Positions 17,252-26,266 of a DNA stretch of 64,000 bases are shown piece by piece (the first letter of the stretch is position 1; the number at the start of each line of letters is the position of its first letter). The notes below the pieces were generated by a model that was not told where the DNA came from, did not search any database, and saw nothing but the letters and a program-made list of their open reading frames with translations. A program made the position numbers and the translations under genes. This DNA comes from Arthrobacter sp. PM3 (GTDB lineage: Bacteria > Actinomycetota > Actinomycetes > Actinomycetales > Micrococcaceae): assembly GCF_003352915.1 (NCBI RefSeq), contig NZ_CP022314.1, positions 3,065,031 through 3,129,030 on the forward strand, written 5' to 3'.

Positions 17252-18153
17252 CCCAGACAGCCAGCAAGGACACCTACCGCACCGCCAACGTGCCGGTCCG
17301 CGGCGGCACCCTGCACACCGCGATCTGGGGACCTGACGACCCCGGTACCCCGACCATCCTGGCCGTCCACGGGGTCACCGCCTCGCACAAGGCCTGGCCC
17401 TACCTGGCCGAGGCGCTGCCGGAGGTCCGGATCATCGCCCCGGACCTGCGCGGCCGGGGCCGCAGCAACTCGCTGCCGGCACCGTACGGCATGCCCTCGC
17501 ACGCGGAGGACCTTGCGGCGGTGCTCGAGGCCCTGGCGCCGGGGCCCGTCGTCGTTGTCGGGCATTCCATGGGCGCCTTCGCCTCCCTGGTCCTGGCGAA
17601 CCTGTTCCCCGAACGGGTCAGCTCGCTGGTGCTCGTGGACGGCGGCCTGCCGCTCCAGGTCCCGGCGGGCATCTCCGACGCTGAGGTCATCTCGTCGGTG
17701 CTGGGTCCTGCGGCGGAGCGCCTCAACGCGACCTTCCCGAGCCGGGAGGTGTACCGCTCCTTCTGGCGGCAGCACCCGGCCTTCAGCGCGGACTGGGGAC
17801 CGCTCGTGGAAGCGTACGTGGACTACGACCTCACCGGTGAGGAACCGGAGCTTCGGCCCGCTACGCGCTACCAGGCGATGGCCGAGGACACCGCGGAGCT
17901 GCACCGCGGCGCCTCGCTGCTGAAAGCGCTGGACGAACTGGCAGTCGACACCGTGGTCCTCCGGGCGCCGCGGGGCCTGCTCAACGAACCGGCCGCCCTC
18001 TACGCGCCAGGCTACCTGGATGAGTGGGCCGCGAAGTTGCTGTCCCTGCGGGTCCGGGAGGTGCCGGACGTCAACCACTACACGATCGTCATGGGCAGCC
18101 CGGGCGCCGCCGCGGTCGCAGAGTCCGTCCGTGAGGCCCTCAGAACGCAATGA
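17248..18153 (+). CDS. alpha/beta hydrolase
   Basis: A 301-residue alpha/beta-hydrolase-fold enzyme. The oxyanion region is VHGVTASHKAW, the nucleophile elbow is GHSMGA (serine), and the likely catalytic histidine lies in DVNHYTIVMG. The acid residue is probably in the APRGLLNE or PDVNH neighbourhood. It is the last gene of the importer cluster and could release the imported acid from an ester or act on a ring-cleavage product; neither is shown. It starts at the ATG overlapping the TetR stop. Confidence 0.87.
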   Translation: MTQTASKDTYRTANVPVRGGTLHTAIWGPDDPGTPTILAVHGVTASHKAWPYLAEALPEVRIIAPDLRGRGRSNSLPAPYGMPSHAEDLAAVLEALAPGPVVVVGHSMGAFASLVLANLFPERVSSLVLVDGGLPLQVPAGISDAEVISSVLGPAAERLNATFPSREVYRSFWRQHPAFSADWGPLVEAYVDYDLTGEEPELRPATRYQAMAEDTAELHRGASLLKALDELAVDTVVLRAPRGLLNEPAALYAPGYLDEWAAKLLSLRVREVPDVNHYTIVMGSPGAAAVAESVREALRTQ

Positions 18154-18225
18154 CGGAAAGGCCATGAAGGAAACGCAATGAACGGGCGCAATGAACGGGC
18201 GCAGTGAACGCGGCGCAGTGGCTAC

Positions 18226-18507
18226 TCAGACCGCGGCAGCCAGGAGCCGGGTCCTCGGAGTGCCATGGAGGGCGGGCGCCGCGGCGGCGGAGTTCCAGAC
18301 CGTCGCGTGCAGCCGGGCCAGGAAGGACTCGGCTTGTGGACGGTGCTCGAAATCCAGTTCAACCACAATGTAGTGCGGATCGTCCACCGGAGTGCAGATC
18401 CGGCAGGCCCTGACGCCCGACGCCGAGCGTCCGACGGGATCGCGGTCGAACGCCGCCTTCCACACACCGAAGTCCTTGATGCCGTGCTCAATCTGGAGGG
18501 TGTACAT
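18226..18507 (-). CDS. small conserved protein, dimeric alpha/beta-barrel-like
   Basis: A 93-residue cytoplasmic protein starting MYTLQIEHG, with GGAAGGAG upstream on the minus strand. The pattern EHGIKDFGVWKAAFDRDP, then VRACRICTPVDDPHYIVVELDFE, then AESFLARL is like small ferredoxin-fold proteins of the antibiotic-biosynthesis-monooxygenase-like group. No catalytic site is identified. It is divergent from the LuxR-like gene at 18647 and convergent with the hydrolase, so it may be a target of that regulator. Confidence 0.72.
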   Translation of the reverse strand: MYTLQIEHGIKDFGVWKAAFDRDPVGRSASGVRACRICTPVDDPHYIVVELDFEHRPQAESFLARLHATVWNSAAAAPALHGTPRTRLLAAAV

Positions 18508-18634
18508 CGGTCGCTCCTTCCGTCCAGCGCCGGCCTGCTGATTCGGGCCGCTAATCCACGCTAGGCCCGGCCTCACCCGGCCCGGTATCCCAGAAATCTG
18601 GTCGGCCGACCGCCCGGATCCGCGCGGTCCGGCG

Positions 18635-18640
18635 GATACT
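18635..18640 (+). promoter_or_regulatory. -10-like element of leaderless promoter (LuxR-like gene)
   Basis: GATACT lies 6 bases before the ATG at 18647, with no ribosome binding site in between. Confidence 0.4.
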
Positions 18641-18646
18641 GGGTCC

Positions 18647-19756
18647 ATGGCCACAAGCTGGGCTCGCACCCGGAGCCTGGACCGGATCCGGCACCTCTGC
18701 GCCGGCGCATTGGAAGACCATGAACTGCGCCGCGCCGCACTCGACGAGTTGGCCAAAGTAGTGCCGTTCAGCGCCTTTGTGTGGCCGCTGGCAGATCCGG
18801 AATCAGCCACCGGCCTCTCGCCGATGGCCCGGATCCCGTGCCCGGAGGAGCTGCCGGCGCTGATCCGGCTGAAATACCTGACACGGTACGGCCGCTGGAC
18901 GGCGCTCGCGGGCCCGCCTTGCCTGGCCGTCAGTTTGCTGGCGGCCACGGAGGGAACGCCGGCGTGCAGCCCCCTGTGGGACGGGATGCTGCGCCGCTAC
19001 GGTGTGACGGACATTCTATCCACGGTGTTTGCCGACAAACATGGCTGCTGGGGCTGGCTGGATCTCTGGCGCGGGGGCGATGAAGGAGTCTTCACCGATG
19101 AGGAGACAGCCCACCTTGCTTTGGCGGCGCCGGTCCTGGCAACGGGGCTCCGCCGGAGCCGGGCGGCACAGTGGCGGCGTGACGCCGCACAGCCGGGGCG
19201 CGGGCCACTGCCCCAACAAGCAGTCCTGACCTTGGACGAAACAATGACGGTAACGGGGCAGACGGCATCGGCCGGCGAATGGGTGGCGCTTCTGCAGCCG
19301 GGGCCGGCGCCCTACCAGGCAGTCCCGGCCGAGGTCTTCAACGTTGCGGCCCAGTTGGCCGCACTGGAAGCCGGGGTGGACGGCCATGAGGCGATGTCGC
19401 GTGTGCCGATCGGATCCGGCGACTGGGCCCTGCTGCGCGCCACCCGGATGGAACGCTCCACGCCGGAGCCCGGCCGGACTGTCTCGGCGGATCCGCTGGC
19501 CGTCACCATCCAGGAATGCCCGGCCGCCGACCGGCTTGAGGTGTTTGCCCGGTGCTTTGCACTGACCCGGCAGCAGCACCGGTTGCTGGGGCTGACCGCC
19601 GGCGGCCTCAGCACGGCCGAACTGGCCGCGGCCCTGCAGATCAGCCCCTACACCGTCCAGGACCTGTTCAAAAGCATCTTTGCCGCGTGCGGTGTCCGCA
19701 GCCGGGGCGCGCTCCTGGCAATGGCCCTGGGCACGTCGCCGCGGCTGCCTGGCTGA
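18647..19756 (+). CDS. LuxR-type HTH transcriptional regulator
   Basis: A 369-residue regulator. The C-terminal part (about residues 300-360) shows a LuxR/FixJ-type helix-turn-helix: LTRQQHRLLGLTAGGLSTAELA, then ISPYTVQDLFKSIFAACGV, ending in RGALLAMAL. The N-terminal 200 residues are GAF-like (ALDELAKVVPFSAFVWPLADP, WGWLDLWRGGDEGVFTDEE) and probably sense a small ligand. A GATACT hexamer 6 bases before the ATG suggests a leaderless transcript. It is divergent from the small protein at 18226 and convergent with moaD. Confidence 0.85.
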   Translation: MATSWARTRSLDRIRHLCAGALEDHELRRAALDELAKVVPFSAFVWPLADPESATGLSPMARIPCPEELPALIRLKYLTRYGRWTALAGPPCLAVSLLAATEGTPACSPLWDGMLRRYGVTDILSTVFADKHGCWGWLDLWRGGDEGVFTDEETAHLALAAPVLATGLRRSRAAQWRRDAAQPGRGPLPQQAVLTLDETMTVTGQTASAGEWVALLQPGPAPYQAVPAEVFNVAAQLAALEAGVDGHEAMSRVPIGSGDWALLRATRMERSTPEPGRTVSADPLAVTIQECPAADRLEVFARCFALTRQQHRLLGLTAGGLSTAELAAALQISPYTVQDLFKSIFAACGVRSRGALLAMALGTSPRLPG

Positions 19757-19799
19757 CGAGTCCCGGACAACCCGGTCGTGCCATAACGGCTCCGTGCAA

Positions 19800-20066
19800 C
19801 TAGCCGCCGGCGAACGGCGGCAGCACGTCGACGACGTCGGCGGGCTTGAGCGGCGCGGCGTGGTCGCGCACGGCCACCTCGTTGAGCAGGAAACTGGAGC
19901 GGGACAGGATCCGGGCGAGCGGTGGCGTCCCGGCCGGCGGTTCGGGGCGCTCGACGGCCAGGATCGCCTCCAGCAGCGAGGCGAGAGTGCCGCCGTCGGC
20001 CAGGTCGAAGCGTTCCTCATCCACGCCGGCGGCGGCGCGCGCGGCAGCGAAGTAGCGTACGTTCAC
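19800..20066 (-). CDS. moaD: molybdopterin synthase small subunit MoaD
   Basis: The ubiquitin-fold sulfur carrier of molybdopterin synthase. The 88-residue protein ends in Gly-Gly, the thiocarboxylated tail, and has VRYFAAARAAAG at the start and NEVAVRDHAAPLKPADVVDVLPPF before the tail. The start is GTG, with GGAGG about 11 bases upstream inside the end of moaA. It is the second gene of the moaA-moaD operon; its partner MoaE is encoded at 27289 on the other strand. Confidence 0.9.
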   Translation of the reverse strand: MNVRYFAAARAAAGVDEERFDLADGGTLASLLEAILAVERPEPPAGTPPLARILSRSSFLLNEVAVRDHAAPLKPADVVDVLPPFAGG

Positions 20067-20073
20067 GAAAAAG

Positions 20074-21213
20074 TCAGCCTCCGATGGCGCTCATGCTGCG
20101 GTCCGGCTGGACGAAGTCGGGGGCGTCGAGCCCCACGTGGTCCATGCCATGGGCTTTGGGCTTGATCCACATGGCGTCCTGCCAGCGTTCGGCGAGCTCT
20201 TCATCGCTCGCTCCCTCGCGCAGCAGTCCCAGCAGATCCACTTCCTCGCGCGAGAACAGGCAGCTCATGATCTTGCCCTCGGCGGTGATGCGGGTGCGGC
20301 GGCAGTCCGAGCAGAACGGCTCCGTGACGGAAGCGATGATGCCGACGGTCCCCAGGACCGGGCCGTCTGCAGCGCCGGGGCCGGGGACGCGGGACCGGAC
20401 CTCGAACCGTTCCGCCGGGGCGCCGTCGCGGTCCCGCGGGTCGGGCGTGAGCACGTAGTCGGCGGACAGCAGTTCGCGGATCTCGGCCGCGGTGATCATG
20501 TTCCGCCGGGTCCAGCCGTGGTCCGCGTCCAGGGGCATCTGCTCGATAAAGCGCAGCTCGTAGCCGCGGTCCAGGGCCCAGGCGAGCAGGGCCGGGGATT
20601 CGGCGTCGTTGATCCCGCGCATGAGCACGGCGTTGAGCTTCACCGGGCCCAGGCCGGCGGCCCAGGCGGCGTCGACGCCGGCCAGGACCTTGTCCAGGAA
20701 GGGGCGTCGGGTCAGCTTCGCGAACGTCTCCTCATGCAGGGAATCCAGCGAGACATTGATCCTGGACAGGCCGGCGGCCTTCAGCCCGGCGGCCTTCTTA
20801 TCCAGTCCAACGGCGTTGGTGGTCATGGAGATGGGCAGCCCGGGGTGGGCCTGGCGCAGGGCTGCGATGATGTCGAGCAGGTCCGCCCGTACCAGCGGTT
20901 CGCCGCCGGTGAGCCGGAGTTCACGTACGCCCAGCATGTCGACGCCGACCCGGACGATCCGCACGATTTCCTCCGCGGACATGACAGCCTGCTTGGCGAG
21001 CCACTCCAGGCCCTCGGCCGGCATGCAGTACGTGCACCGCAGATTGCACTTGTCCGTCAGCGACAGGCGCATGTCCGTGGCGCGCCGGCCGTAACGATCC
21101 AGCAGACCGGCGGGCAGGCCTTCCGGCCGCCCGGACAGTGCCGCCGCCGCAGGAGCGCCCGTTCCGGGGTTGCCTGCCTCGCGCGGCTGGGGCATACCCA
21201 GTTGAACTGTCAT
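20074..21213 (-). CDS. moaA: GTP 3',8-cyclase MoaA
   Basis: Radical-SAM enzyme that, with MoaC, turns GTP into cyclic pyranopterin monophosphate. The 379-residue protein has the SAM-cluster motif CNLRCTYC with cysteines at 56, 60 and 63, and the second cluster near the C-terminus (CSDCRRTRITAEG then SCLFS). A 40-residue N-terminal extension precedes RATDMRLSLTDKC. The ATG at 21213 has TAGCCT 6 bases upstream on the minus strand, so the operon may be leaderless. Confidence 0.95.
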   Translation of the reverse strand: MTVQLGMPQPREAGNPGTGAPAAAALSGRPEGLPAGLLDRYGRRATDMRLSLTDKCNLRCTYCMPAEGLEWLAKQAVMSAEEIVRIVRVGVDMLGVRELRLTGGEPLVRADLLDIIAALRQAHPGLPISMTTNAVGLDKKAAGLKAAGLSRINVSLDSLHEETFAKLTRRPFLDKVLAGVDAAWAAGLGPVKLNAVLMRGINDAESPALLAWALDRGYELRFIEQMPLDADHGWTRRNMITAAEIRELLSADYVLTPDPRDRDGAPAERFEVRSRVPGPGAADGPVLGTVGIIASVTEPFCSDCRRTRITAEGKIMSCLFSREEVDLLGLLREGASDEELAERWQDAMWIKPKAHGMDHVGLDAPDFVQPDRSMSAIGG

Positions 21214-21219
21214 AGTGTC

Positions 21220-21225
21220 AGGCTA
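21220..21225 (-). promoter_or_regulatory. -10-like element of leaderless promoter (moaA)
   Basis: TAGCCT on the minus strand lies 6 bases before the moaA ATG. It faces the promoter of the divergent response regulator about 110 bases away. Confidence 0.45.
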
Positions 21226-21333
21226 CGCCACGACGCCGCCCACGTCACAGCCGCGTGACGGCCGGGATATTACGTCTTCGGGAAGGAAGCTCTTCAGGGG
21301 TCCGGATGCCTGCCCGCGGCGTGGCCGCGAACC

Positions 21334-21339
21334 TATGCT
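21334..21339 (+). promoter_or_regulatory. -10-like element of leaderless promoter (response regulator)
   Basis: TATGCT is followed by 6 bases and the GTG at 21346. This is the closest of the leaderless-type hexamers to TATAAT. Confidence 0.5.
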
Positions 21340-21345
21340 GGAAGC

Positions 21346-22119
21346 GTGAACACTGCCCAGCCGGCCCCGGACGCGACGGCCTCCCGGCGCATCCTGCTCG
21401 TCGAGGACGAGCCGACGATCGCCGGGGTAGTCCGTGACTACCTCAGCCAGGCAGGGTTCCAGGTGGTCCTCGCAGCCGACGGGTTCACGGCCCTGCGCCT
21501 GGCGTCCGAAAGCCGCCCGGACCTGGTTCTGCTGGACCGGATGCTGCCGGGCCTCGACGGTGTCGAAGTCTGCCGCCGGCTCCGTGCCGCGCACAGCGTC
21601 CCGGTCATCATGCTTACGGCCCTTGGCACCGAGGACGACCGGATCCTGGGCCTGGAAGCCGGCGCGGACGACTACGTCACCAAGCCCTTTTCGCCTCGCG
21701 AATTGGTGCTGCGCGTCCGCTCGGTCCTGCGCCGGAGCGTTCCTGAGTTCAGTCCGGAGCCCTCCGTTGAAGTGGGCGGCTTCGACCTCAGCCCGGCCGC
21801 GCGCACCGTCACCCGCCACGGCCGGCCCCTGACGCTGACGGCCCGGGAGTTCGACCTGCTGGCCTTCCTGCTCCGCCGTCCCCGCCAAGTCTTCAGCCGC
21901 GAAGAGCTCATGAAAGCCGTCTGGGGCTGGGACTACGGTGACCTGTCTACCGTGACGGTCCATGTGCGCCGGCTCCGCGAGAAGATCGAAGACGACCCCA
22001 CCCGGCCCGCCATCCTGAAAACGGTCTGGGGAGTCGGCTACCGGCTGGACCCCGATGACCACCCCGATGAGGACCCCGAAGTGGGAGAGGCAGGGGAACA
22101 CCGCCGTGCAGACCTCTGA
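21346..22119 (+). CDS. OmpR-family response regulator
   Basis: A 257-residue response regulator with a receiver domain (phosphoacceptor aspartate about residue 64 in LLDRMLPGLDG, switch lysine about 113 in VTKPFSPREL) and a C-terminal winged-helix domain (LTAREFDLLAFLLRRPRQVFSREELM, then VHVRRLREKIEDDP). It starts at GTG, probably on a leaderless transcript. It overlaps the histidine kinase gene, and its placement in front of a molybdoenzyme and moe/moa genes suggests control of that locus. Confidence 0.92.
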   Translation: MNTAQPAPDATASRRILLVEDEPTIAGVVRDYLSQAGFQVVLAADGFTALRLASESRPDLVLLDRMLPGLDGVEVCRRLRAAHSVPVIMLTALGTEDDRILGLEAGADDYVTKPFSPRELVLRVRSVLRRSVPEFSPEPSVEVGGFDLSPAARTVTRHGRPLTLTAREFDLLAFLLRRPRQVFSREELMKAVWGWDYGDLSTVTVHVRRLREKIEDDPTRPAILKTVWGVGYRLDPDDHPDEDPEVGEAGEHRRADL

Positions 22120-23359
22120 ACTCCTGACGATCGTCGGCTGGGCCCTGGCATGGGGAGCCGTGATCGGGGCAGCGTCCCTGCTCATCCTCAAACCGCTGCG
22201 CCGGGCCTCCTTCGCCGTCCAGATCTGCGTGGTGGTCCTGGCCGCCGTCGCCGTCTTGATCGCCGGCATGGTCAGCGCCTTCAACGCCATGTTCATCTCG
22301 GCACGGGACCTGGAAGTCATGTGGTACGTCCTGGCGGTCGCCTCGGCGGTGGCCGTCGCCATCGCCTTGGTGCTCGGCGCCCGGGTGTCGCGGAACGCCC
22401 GGGCACTGGTCGAGGCCGCCCGAAGCATCGGCCGCGGCGAGAACCCGGGGATCCAGTCCCCGGTGATGAGCCATGAGCTTGCCGCCCTTGCGGCCGAGCT
22501 CGAGTCCAGCAGCCGGAAGCTGGAGGAGTCCCGGCAGCGCGAGGCCGCCGCCGAGAACGCCCGCCGCGAACTCGTCAGCTGGATCTCCCATGACCTGCGG
22601 ACCCCGCTGGCGAGCATGCGCGCCATGACGGAGGCGCTGGAAGACGGCATGGCCGCGGACGTGCCCGGCTATTACCGCAAGATCATCGCGCAGACCGACC
22701 TCATGGCCGGTATGGTCAACGACCTCCTGGAGTTATCGAAGATCTCTGCCGGCACCCTCCGGCTCAAGGCCGAGCCGCTGGATCTCTACGATCTCGCCAG
22801 CGACGCCATCGCCGACCTCGCCGCGCTGGCGCAGCAGCATGGGGTGACGCTCGACGGCGGCGGCCGGCGGGAATGCCTGGCCCTCGCCGACGGCCCCTCG
22901 ATGGGGCGCGCCGTCCGGAACGTCGTGCTCAACGCCATCGTCCACAGCCCGCCGGGCTCGCACGTCACAGTGGAGGTCGGCCGGGAGGGGGACCGGGCCG
23001 TCGTCGCGGTCACGGACGGCTGCGGCGGGATCCCGGCCGAGGACCTGCCGCATGTGTTCGAGGCCGGTTGGCAGAAGGACCCTGCCCGGCGGCGCGCGGT
23101 CCGGTGGTCCGCCCCGGACGGCGGACACGGCGCGCCGGGACCGGCAGAATCGCCGGACACCTTGCCCTACAGCGGGGCCGGCCTGGGCCTGAGCATCGTC
23201 GCCGGGATCGTGCGCGCCCATGAGGGCGCCGTCACGGTGGAAAATGTCGACGGCGGATGCCGCTTCTCGCTGCTGCTGCCAATTCAGGAACAGCCAGCGC
23301 CGGAACTCCCGCGGCCGGAGCCCGCGGACGGCAAGCTTCTTGCCGGAGACACACCGTGA
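22106..23359 (+). CDS. sensor histidine kinase
   Basis: A 417-residue membrane kinase. Two hydrophobic segments lie in the first 90 residues (near LLTIVGWALAWGAVIGAASLL, VQICVVVLAAVAVLIAGMVSAF and a further stretch), with no large extracytoplasmic domain, so it probably senses a signal in or near the membrane. A HAMP-like linker follows. The phosphoacceptor histidine is about residue 162 in SWISHDLRTPLASM. The ATPase has NVVLNAIVHSPPG, VAVTDGCGGIP and GAGLGLSIVAGIV. GTG 22106 is chosen; an ATG at 22055 would extend it further into the regulator gene. Confidence 0.88.
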   Translation: MQTSELLTIVGWALAWGAVIGAASLLILKPLRRASFAVQICVVVLAAVAVLIAGMVSAFNAMFISARDLEVMWYVLAVASAVAVAIALVLGARVSRNARALVEAARSIGRGENPGIQSPVMSHELAALAAELESSSRKLEESRQREAAAENARRELVSWISHDLRTPLASMRAMTEALEDGMAADVPGYYRKIIAQTDLMAGMVNDLLELSKISAGTLRLKAEPLDLYDLASDAIADLAALAQQHGVTLDGGGRRECLALADGPSMGRAVRNVVLNAIVHSPPGSHVTVEVGREGDRAVVAVTDGCGGIPAEDLPHVFEAGWQKDPARRRAVRWSAPDGGHGAPGPAESPDTLPYSGAGLGLSIVAGIVRAHEGAVTVENVDGGCRFSLLLPIQEQPAPELPRPEPADGKLLAGDTP

Positions 23360-23397
23360 ACCGCAACCGCACGGGCCCAGACAGGGAAGGGGCCGAC

Positions 23398-25017
23398 ATG
23401 GAACACGATGCCCGGCAACAGCGTCCCACGCAACAGCGCTCCCGTGAGCTCTGGGGCGCCGGAGCCGGCCTCGTTGCCGTGGGGACGGCGGTGGTGCTGG
23501 GTGAACTTGCCGCCAGCCTGGTGAGCCCCACAGTCTCTCCGGTGACGGCGGTCGGCGGGGCAGTGATCGATGCCGTCCCGCCCGGCGTCAAGGAATGGGT
23601 CATCTCGGTGTTCGGTACAGCGGACAAGCTGGCCCTGCTGGGCAGCATGTCGCTGGTGATCGCCGCGCTCGCGGCCCTGTCCGGCGTCCTTGAAGTGCGC
23701 CGCCGTTTCGCCGGGGTGGCCGTCATCGCAGTGTTCGGCGCCGCGGGCCTCGTGGCCGTGCTGGGCCGGGCCGACCTCACGGCCAACGCCGTTCCCGTCC
23801 CCGTGCTCGTGGCCCTCGTGGCAATAGCCCTGCTGCGCTGGCTGATCCGGAACCTGCTGGCGTGGCAGCCGCCCGTGCCGCAGGCCGCTGCGGAGCAGCC
23901 TGCCGCGGCCGAGCAGCCGGCCGGGGCTCCGGCCGGAGACCCGGGACCCGCACGTCGCCGGTTCCTCCTGGCCCTCGGCGGGACCGCGGCGGTGGCCGCC
24001 GTCGCCGGGGCGCTCGCGACCACGCTCAGGGGAGCGGCCGCCGTCGTCAGTGAAGTGCGCAGCAAGCTGGCCCTCCCTGCCCCCGCGGCTCCCGCGCCGA
24101 CCATCCCGGCCGGCGCGGAGATCCGGCTGCCGGGCCTCGGCCCGCTCGTGACCCCGAACAAGGACTTCTACCGGATTGATACCGCCCTGCGCGTACCGGT
24201 CGTGGACCCGGAACAATGGACGCTGAAAGTCACCGGCCTGGTGGAGCGGGCAGTCGAACTCGACTTCGCCACGCTCCTGGCCAAGCCCCTGACCGAACGC
24301 CATGTGACCATCGCCTGCGTCTCCAACGAGGTAGGCGGGGACCTGATCGGTAACGCCCGCTGGCTGGGCTGGCCGGTCCGCGAACTGCTCGCCATGGCCG
24401 GCCCGCAACCCGGGGCGGACATGGTGCTGTCCCGCAGCACTGACGGCTGGACGGCGGGGACCCCGCTTGAGGCCCTCACGGACGGCCGGGACGCGCTGCT
24501 GGTTGTGGGCATGAACGGGGAACCGCTCCCGCTGGAGCACGGGTTCCCGGTCCGGATGATCGTGCCCGGGCTGTACGGCTATGTCTCGGCCACTAAATGG
24601 CTCACCGAGCTGAAGGTGACCCGGTACGCGGACGACGTCGCCTACTGGACGCCCCGCGGGTGGAGCGAGCGCGGCCCGATTAAGACCTCGTCCAGGATCG
24701 ACGTGCCGCGGGACGGCGGCAGCGTGGCTGCGGGGAGCGTGGTGTTCGGCGGCGTCGCCTGGGCCCAACATACTGGAATCAGCAAAGTGGAGCTGCGGAT
24801 AAACCGGGGCGACTGGAAGCAGGCGGAGCTCGCCCCGGGCATCTCCAAGGACACGTGGTACCAGTGGAAACTGGCCCTGCCGCTCACCGCCGGACAGTAC
24901 GAGGTCCAGGTCCGCGCCACGGCCCTGGACGGCGTTGCTCAAGTGGAAAAGTCCGCACCGGTCGCGCCCAGCGGGGCCACCGGCTATCACACCGTTAGAG
25001 TTGACGTGAAATCCTAG
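23398..25017 (+). CDS. membrane molybdopterin-dependent oxidoreductase (sulfite oxidase family)
   Basis: A 539-residue protein. The N-terminal 145 residues hold about four hydrophobic segments, followed by a linker and an RRRFLLALGG stretch near residues 186-195 that looks like a Tat motif placed inside the chain and not at the N-terminus. The sulfite-oxidase-type molybdopterin domain follows, with the probable Mo-ligand cysteine at about 307 in TIACVSNEVGG, RWLGWPVRELL and HGFPVRMIVPGLYG. The C-terminus resembles the Mo-co dimerisation domain (GVAWAQHTGISKVELR). ATG 23398 has AGGGAAGGGG just upstream; a GTG at 23356 is an alternative. The substrate is unknown. Confidence 0.88.
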   Translation: MEHDARQQRPTQQRSRELWGAGAGLVAVGTAVVLGELAASLVSPTVSPVTAVGGAVIDAVPPGVKEWVISVFGTADKLALLGSMSLVIAALAALSGVLEVRRRFAGVAVIAVFGAAGLVAVLGRADLTANAVPVPVLVALVAIALLRWLIRNLLAWQPPVPQAAAEQPAAAEQPAGAPAGDPGPARRRFLLALGGTAAVAAVAGALATTLRGAAAVVSEVRSKLALPAPAAPAPTIPAGAEIRLPGLGPLVTPNKDFYRIDTALRVPVVDPEQWTLKVTGLVERAVELDFATLLAKPLTERHVTIACVSNEVGGDLIGNARWLGWPVRELLAMAGPQPGADMVLSRSTDGWTAGTPLEALTDGRDALLVVGMNGEPLPLEHGFPVRMIVPGLYGYVSATKWLTELKVTRYADDVAYWTPRGWSERGPIKTSSRIDVPRDGGSVAAGSVVFGGVAWAQHTGISKVELRINRGDWKQAELAPGISKDTWYQWKLALPLTAGQYEVQVRATALDGVAQVEKSAPVAPSGATGYHTVRVDVKS

Positions 25018-25042
25018 CGAGCCGAGCAAAGGGCAAGAACGC

Positions 25043-26266
25043 ATGCACCGCACCGAGACAAGGCACGTCAGCGTCGTAGCGCACCGGGACAAGGTCCGGG
25101 CCCTGCTGGCCCCGCTCCGCACCGACGAACGCGTGGAACGGCTCCCGCTGATCGATGCACTGGGCCGCGGACTCGCCGCCGACATCATGGCCCCGCTGGA
25201 CCTTCCACCCTTTGCCAACTCGCAGATGGACGGCTTCGCGATCCGCAGCGGTGACGTGCCCGACGCCGGCGCGGAACTGCGCGTCGTCGCACCTGTACCG
25301 GCCGGCGCGGCACCGGCGGAACTGGCCGCCGGCACGGCTGCGCCGATCATGACCGGAGCCATGATGCCGGCCGGGGCAGACGCCGTCGTCCCGATTGAAC
25401 AGGCAGTGCCCGACTCGTTTCCCGCCCCCGGCGAACCCGCCACGGTCCGCCTGCCGGCCACCGCCGCCGGAACCTACGTGCGCGGCGCCGGCAGTGACAT
25501 CCGCTGCGGCGACCTCGCCCTCCGGTCCGGGACGTTCCTCGGCCCGGGGCAGCTGGGCCTCCTCGCGGCCCTGGGCTATGCGGATGTGCACGTCCGGCCC
25601 CGCCTCCGGGTCCTGCTGGTCACCACCGGGGACGAAGTGGTGGAACCGGGCAGCCCGCTGGGCCCGGGCAAAATCTTCGACTCCAACGGCACCCTCCTCG
25701 CGTCATCGATGGCTCAGGCCGGGCTCGAGGTCACCCGGGCCGGGATCTCGACGGATCGGCCCGAAGAGCTCGCCGGGCTGCTGCGGCGGCACGCCCCGGC
25801 CGTGGACCTGATCGTCACCACCGGCGGCGTCAGCAAGGGCGCCTACGAGGTGGTCCGGCAGGCGATGACCGGACACGACGTCGAATTCACCGCCGTGGCG
25901 ATGCAGCCGGGCGGCCCGCAGGGAATCGGCAGGTTCGACGGCGTCGCCGTGCTGGGCTTCCCCGGCAACCCGGTGAGCTGCCTGGTGTCCTTTGAAATGT
26001 TCCTGCGCCCCGTCCTCACGGAGCTTTTCGGCGCCCCGGCACCCCGGCCGGCCGTCCGGGCCCGGCTCGCCGGGCCGCTGACGTCCCCGGCGGCCAAGCA
26101 CCAGGTCCGGCGCGGCACCCTGGCTCCGGACGGCACGGTACGGCTGGAAGGCGGCGACGGCTCGCACCTGGTCCACGCCCTGGCCCGGTCCAACGCCCTG
26201 GTCCACATCCCCGAGGGAACAGCGGCTCTCGCTGCGGGCGATGAAGTGGAAGTATGGATTCTGTGA
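25043..26266 (+). CDS. moeA: molybdopterin molybdotransferase MoeA
   Basis: Inserts molybdenum into adenylylated molybdopterin. The 407-residue protein shows [14 protein letters not shown] near residue 57, [31 protein letters not shown] and [12 protein letters not shown], and the family C-terminal barrel. It follows the molybdoenzyme by about 25 bases and overlaps the moaC start, so enzyme and cofactor genes appear to be in one transcript. Confidence 0.94.
   Translation: MHRTETRHVSVVAHRDKVRALLAPLRTDERVERLPLIDALGRGLAADIMAPLDLPPFANSQMDGFAIRSGDVPDAGAELRVVAPVPAGAAPAELAAGTAAPIMTGAMMPAGADAVVPIEQAVPDSFPAPGEPATVRLPATAAGTYVRGAGSDIRCGDLALRSGTFLGPGQLGLLAALGYADVHVRPRLRVLLVTTGDEVVEPGSPLGPGKIFDSNGTLLASSMAQAGLEVTRAGISTDRPEELAGLLRRHAPAVDLIVTTGGVSKGAYEVVRQAMTGHDVEFTAVAMQPGGPQGIGRFDGVAVLGFPGNPVSCLVSFEMFLRPVLTELFGAPAPRPAVRARLAGPLTSPAAKHQVRRGTLAPDGTVRLEGGDGSHLVHALARSNALVHIPEGTAALAAGDEVEVWIL

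Noticed and set aside
18154..18225. Short repeated words AATGAACGGGCGC after the hydrolase gene
   Set aside because: Two to three imperfect copies in about 40 bases; no stem, no gene and no known element. Possibly slippage.
23284..25461. A 725-codon open frame antisense to the molybdoenzyme
   Set aside because: No start signal, no domain, and a composition typical of antisense frames in this genome.
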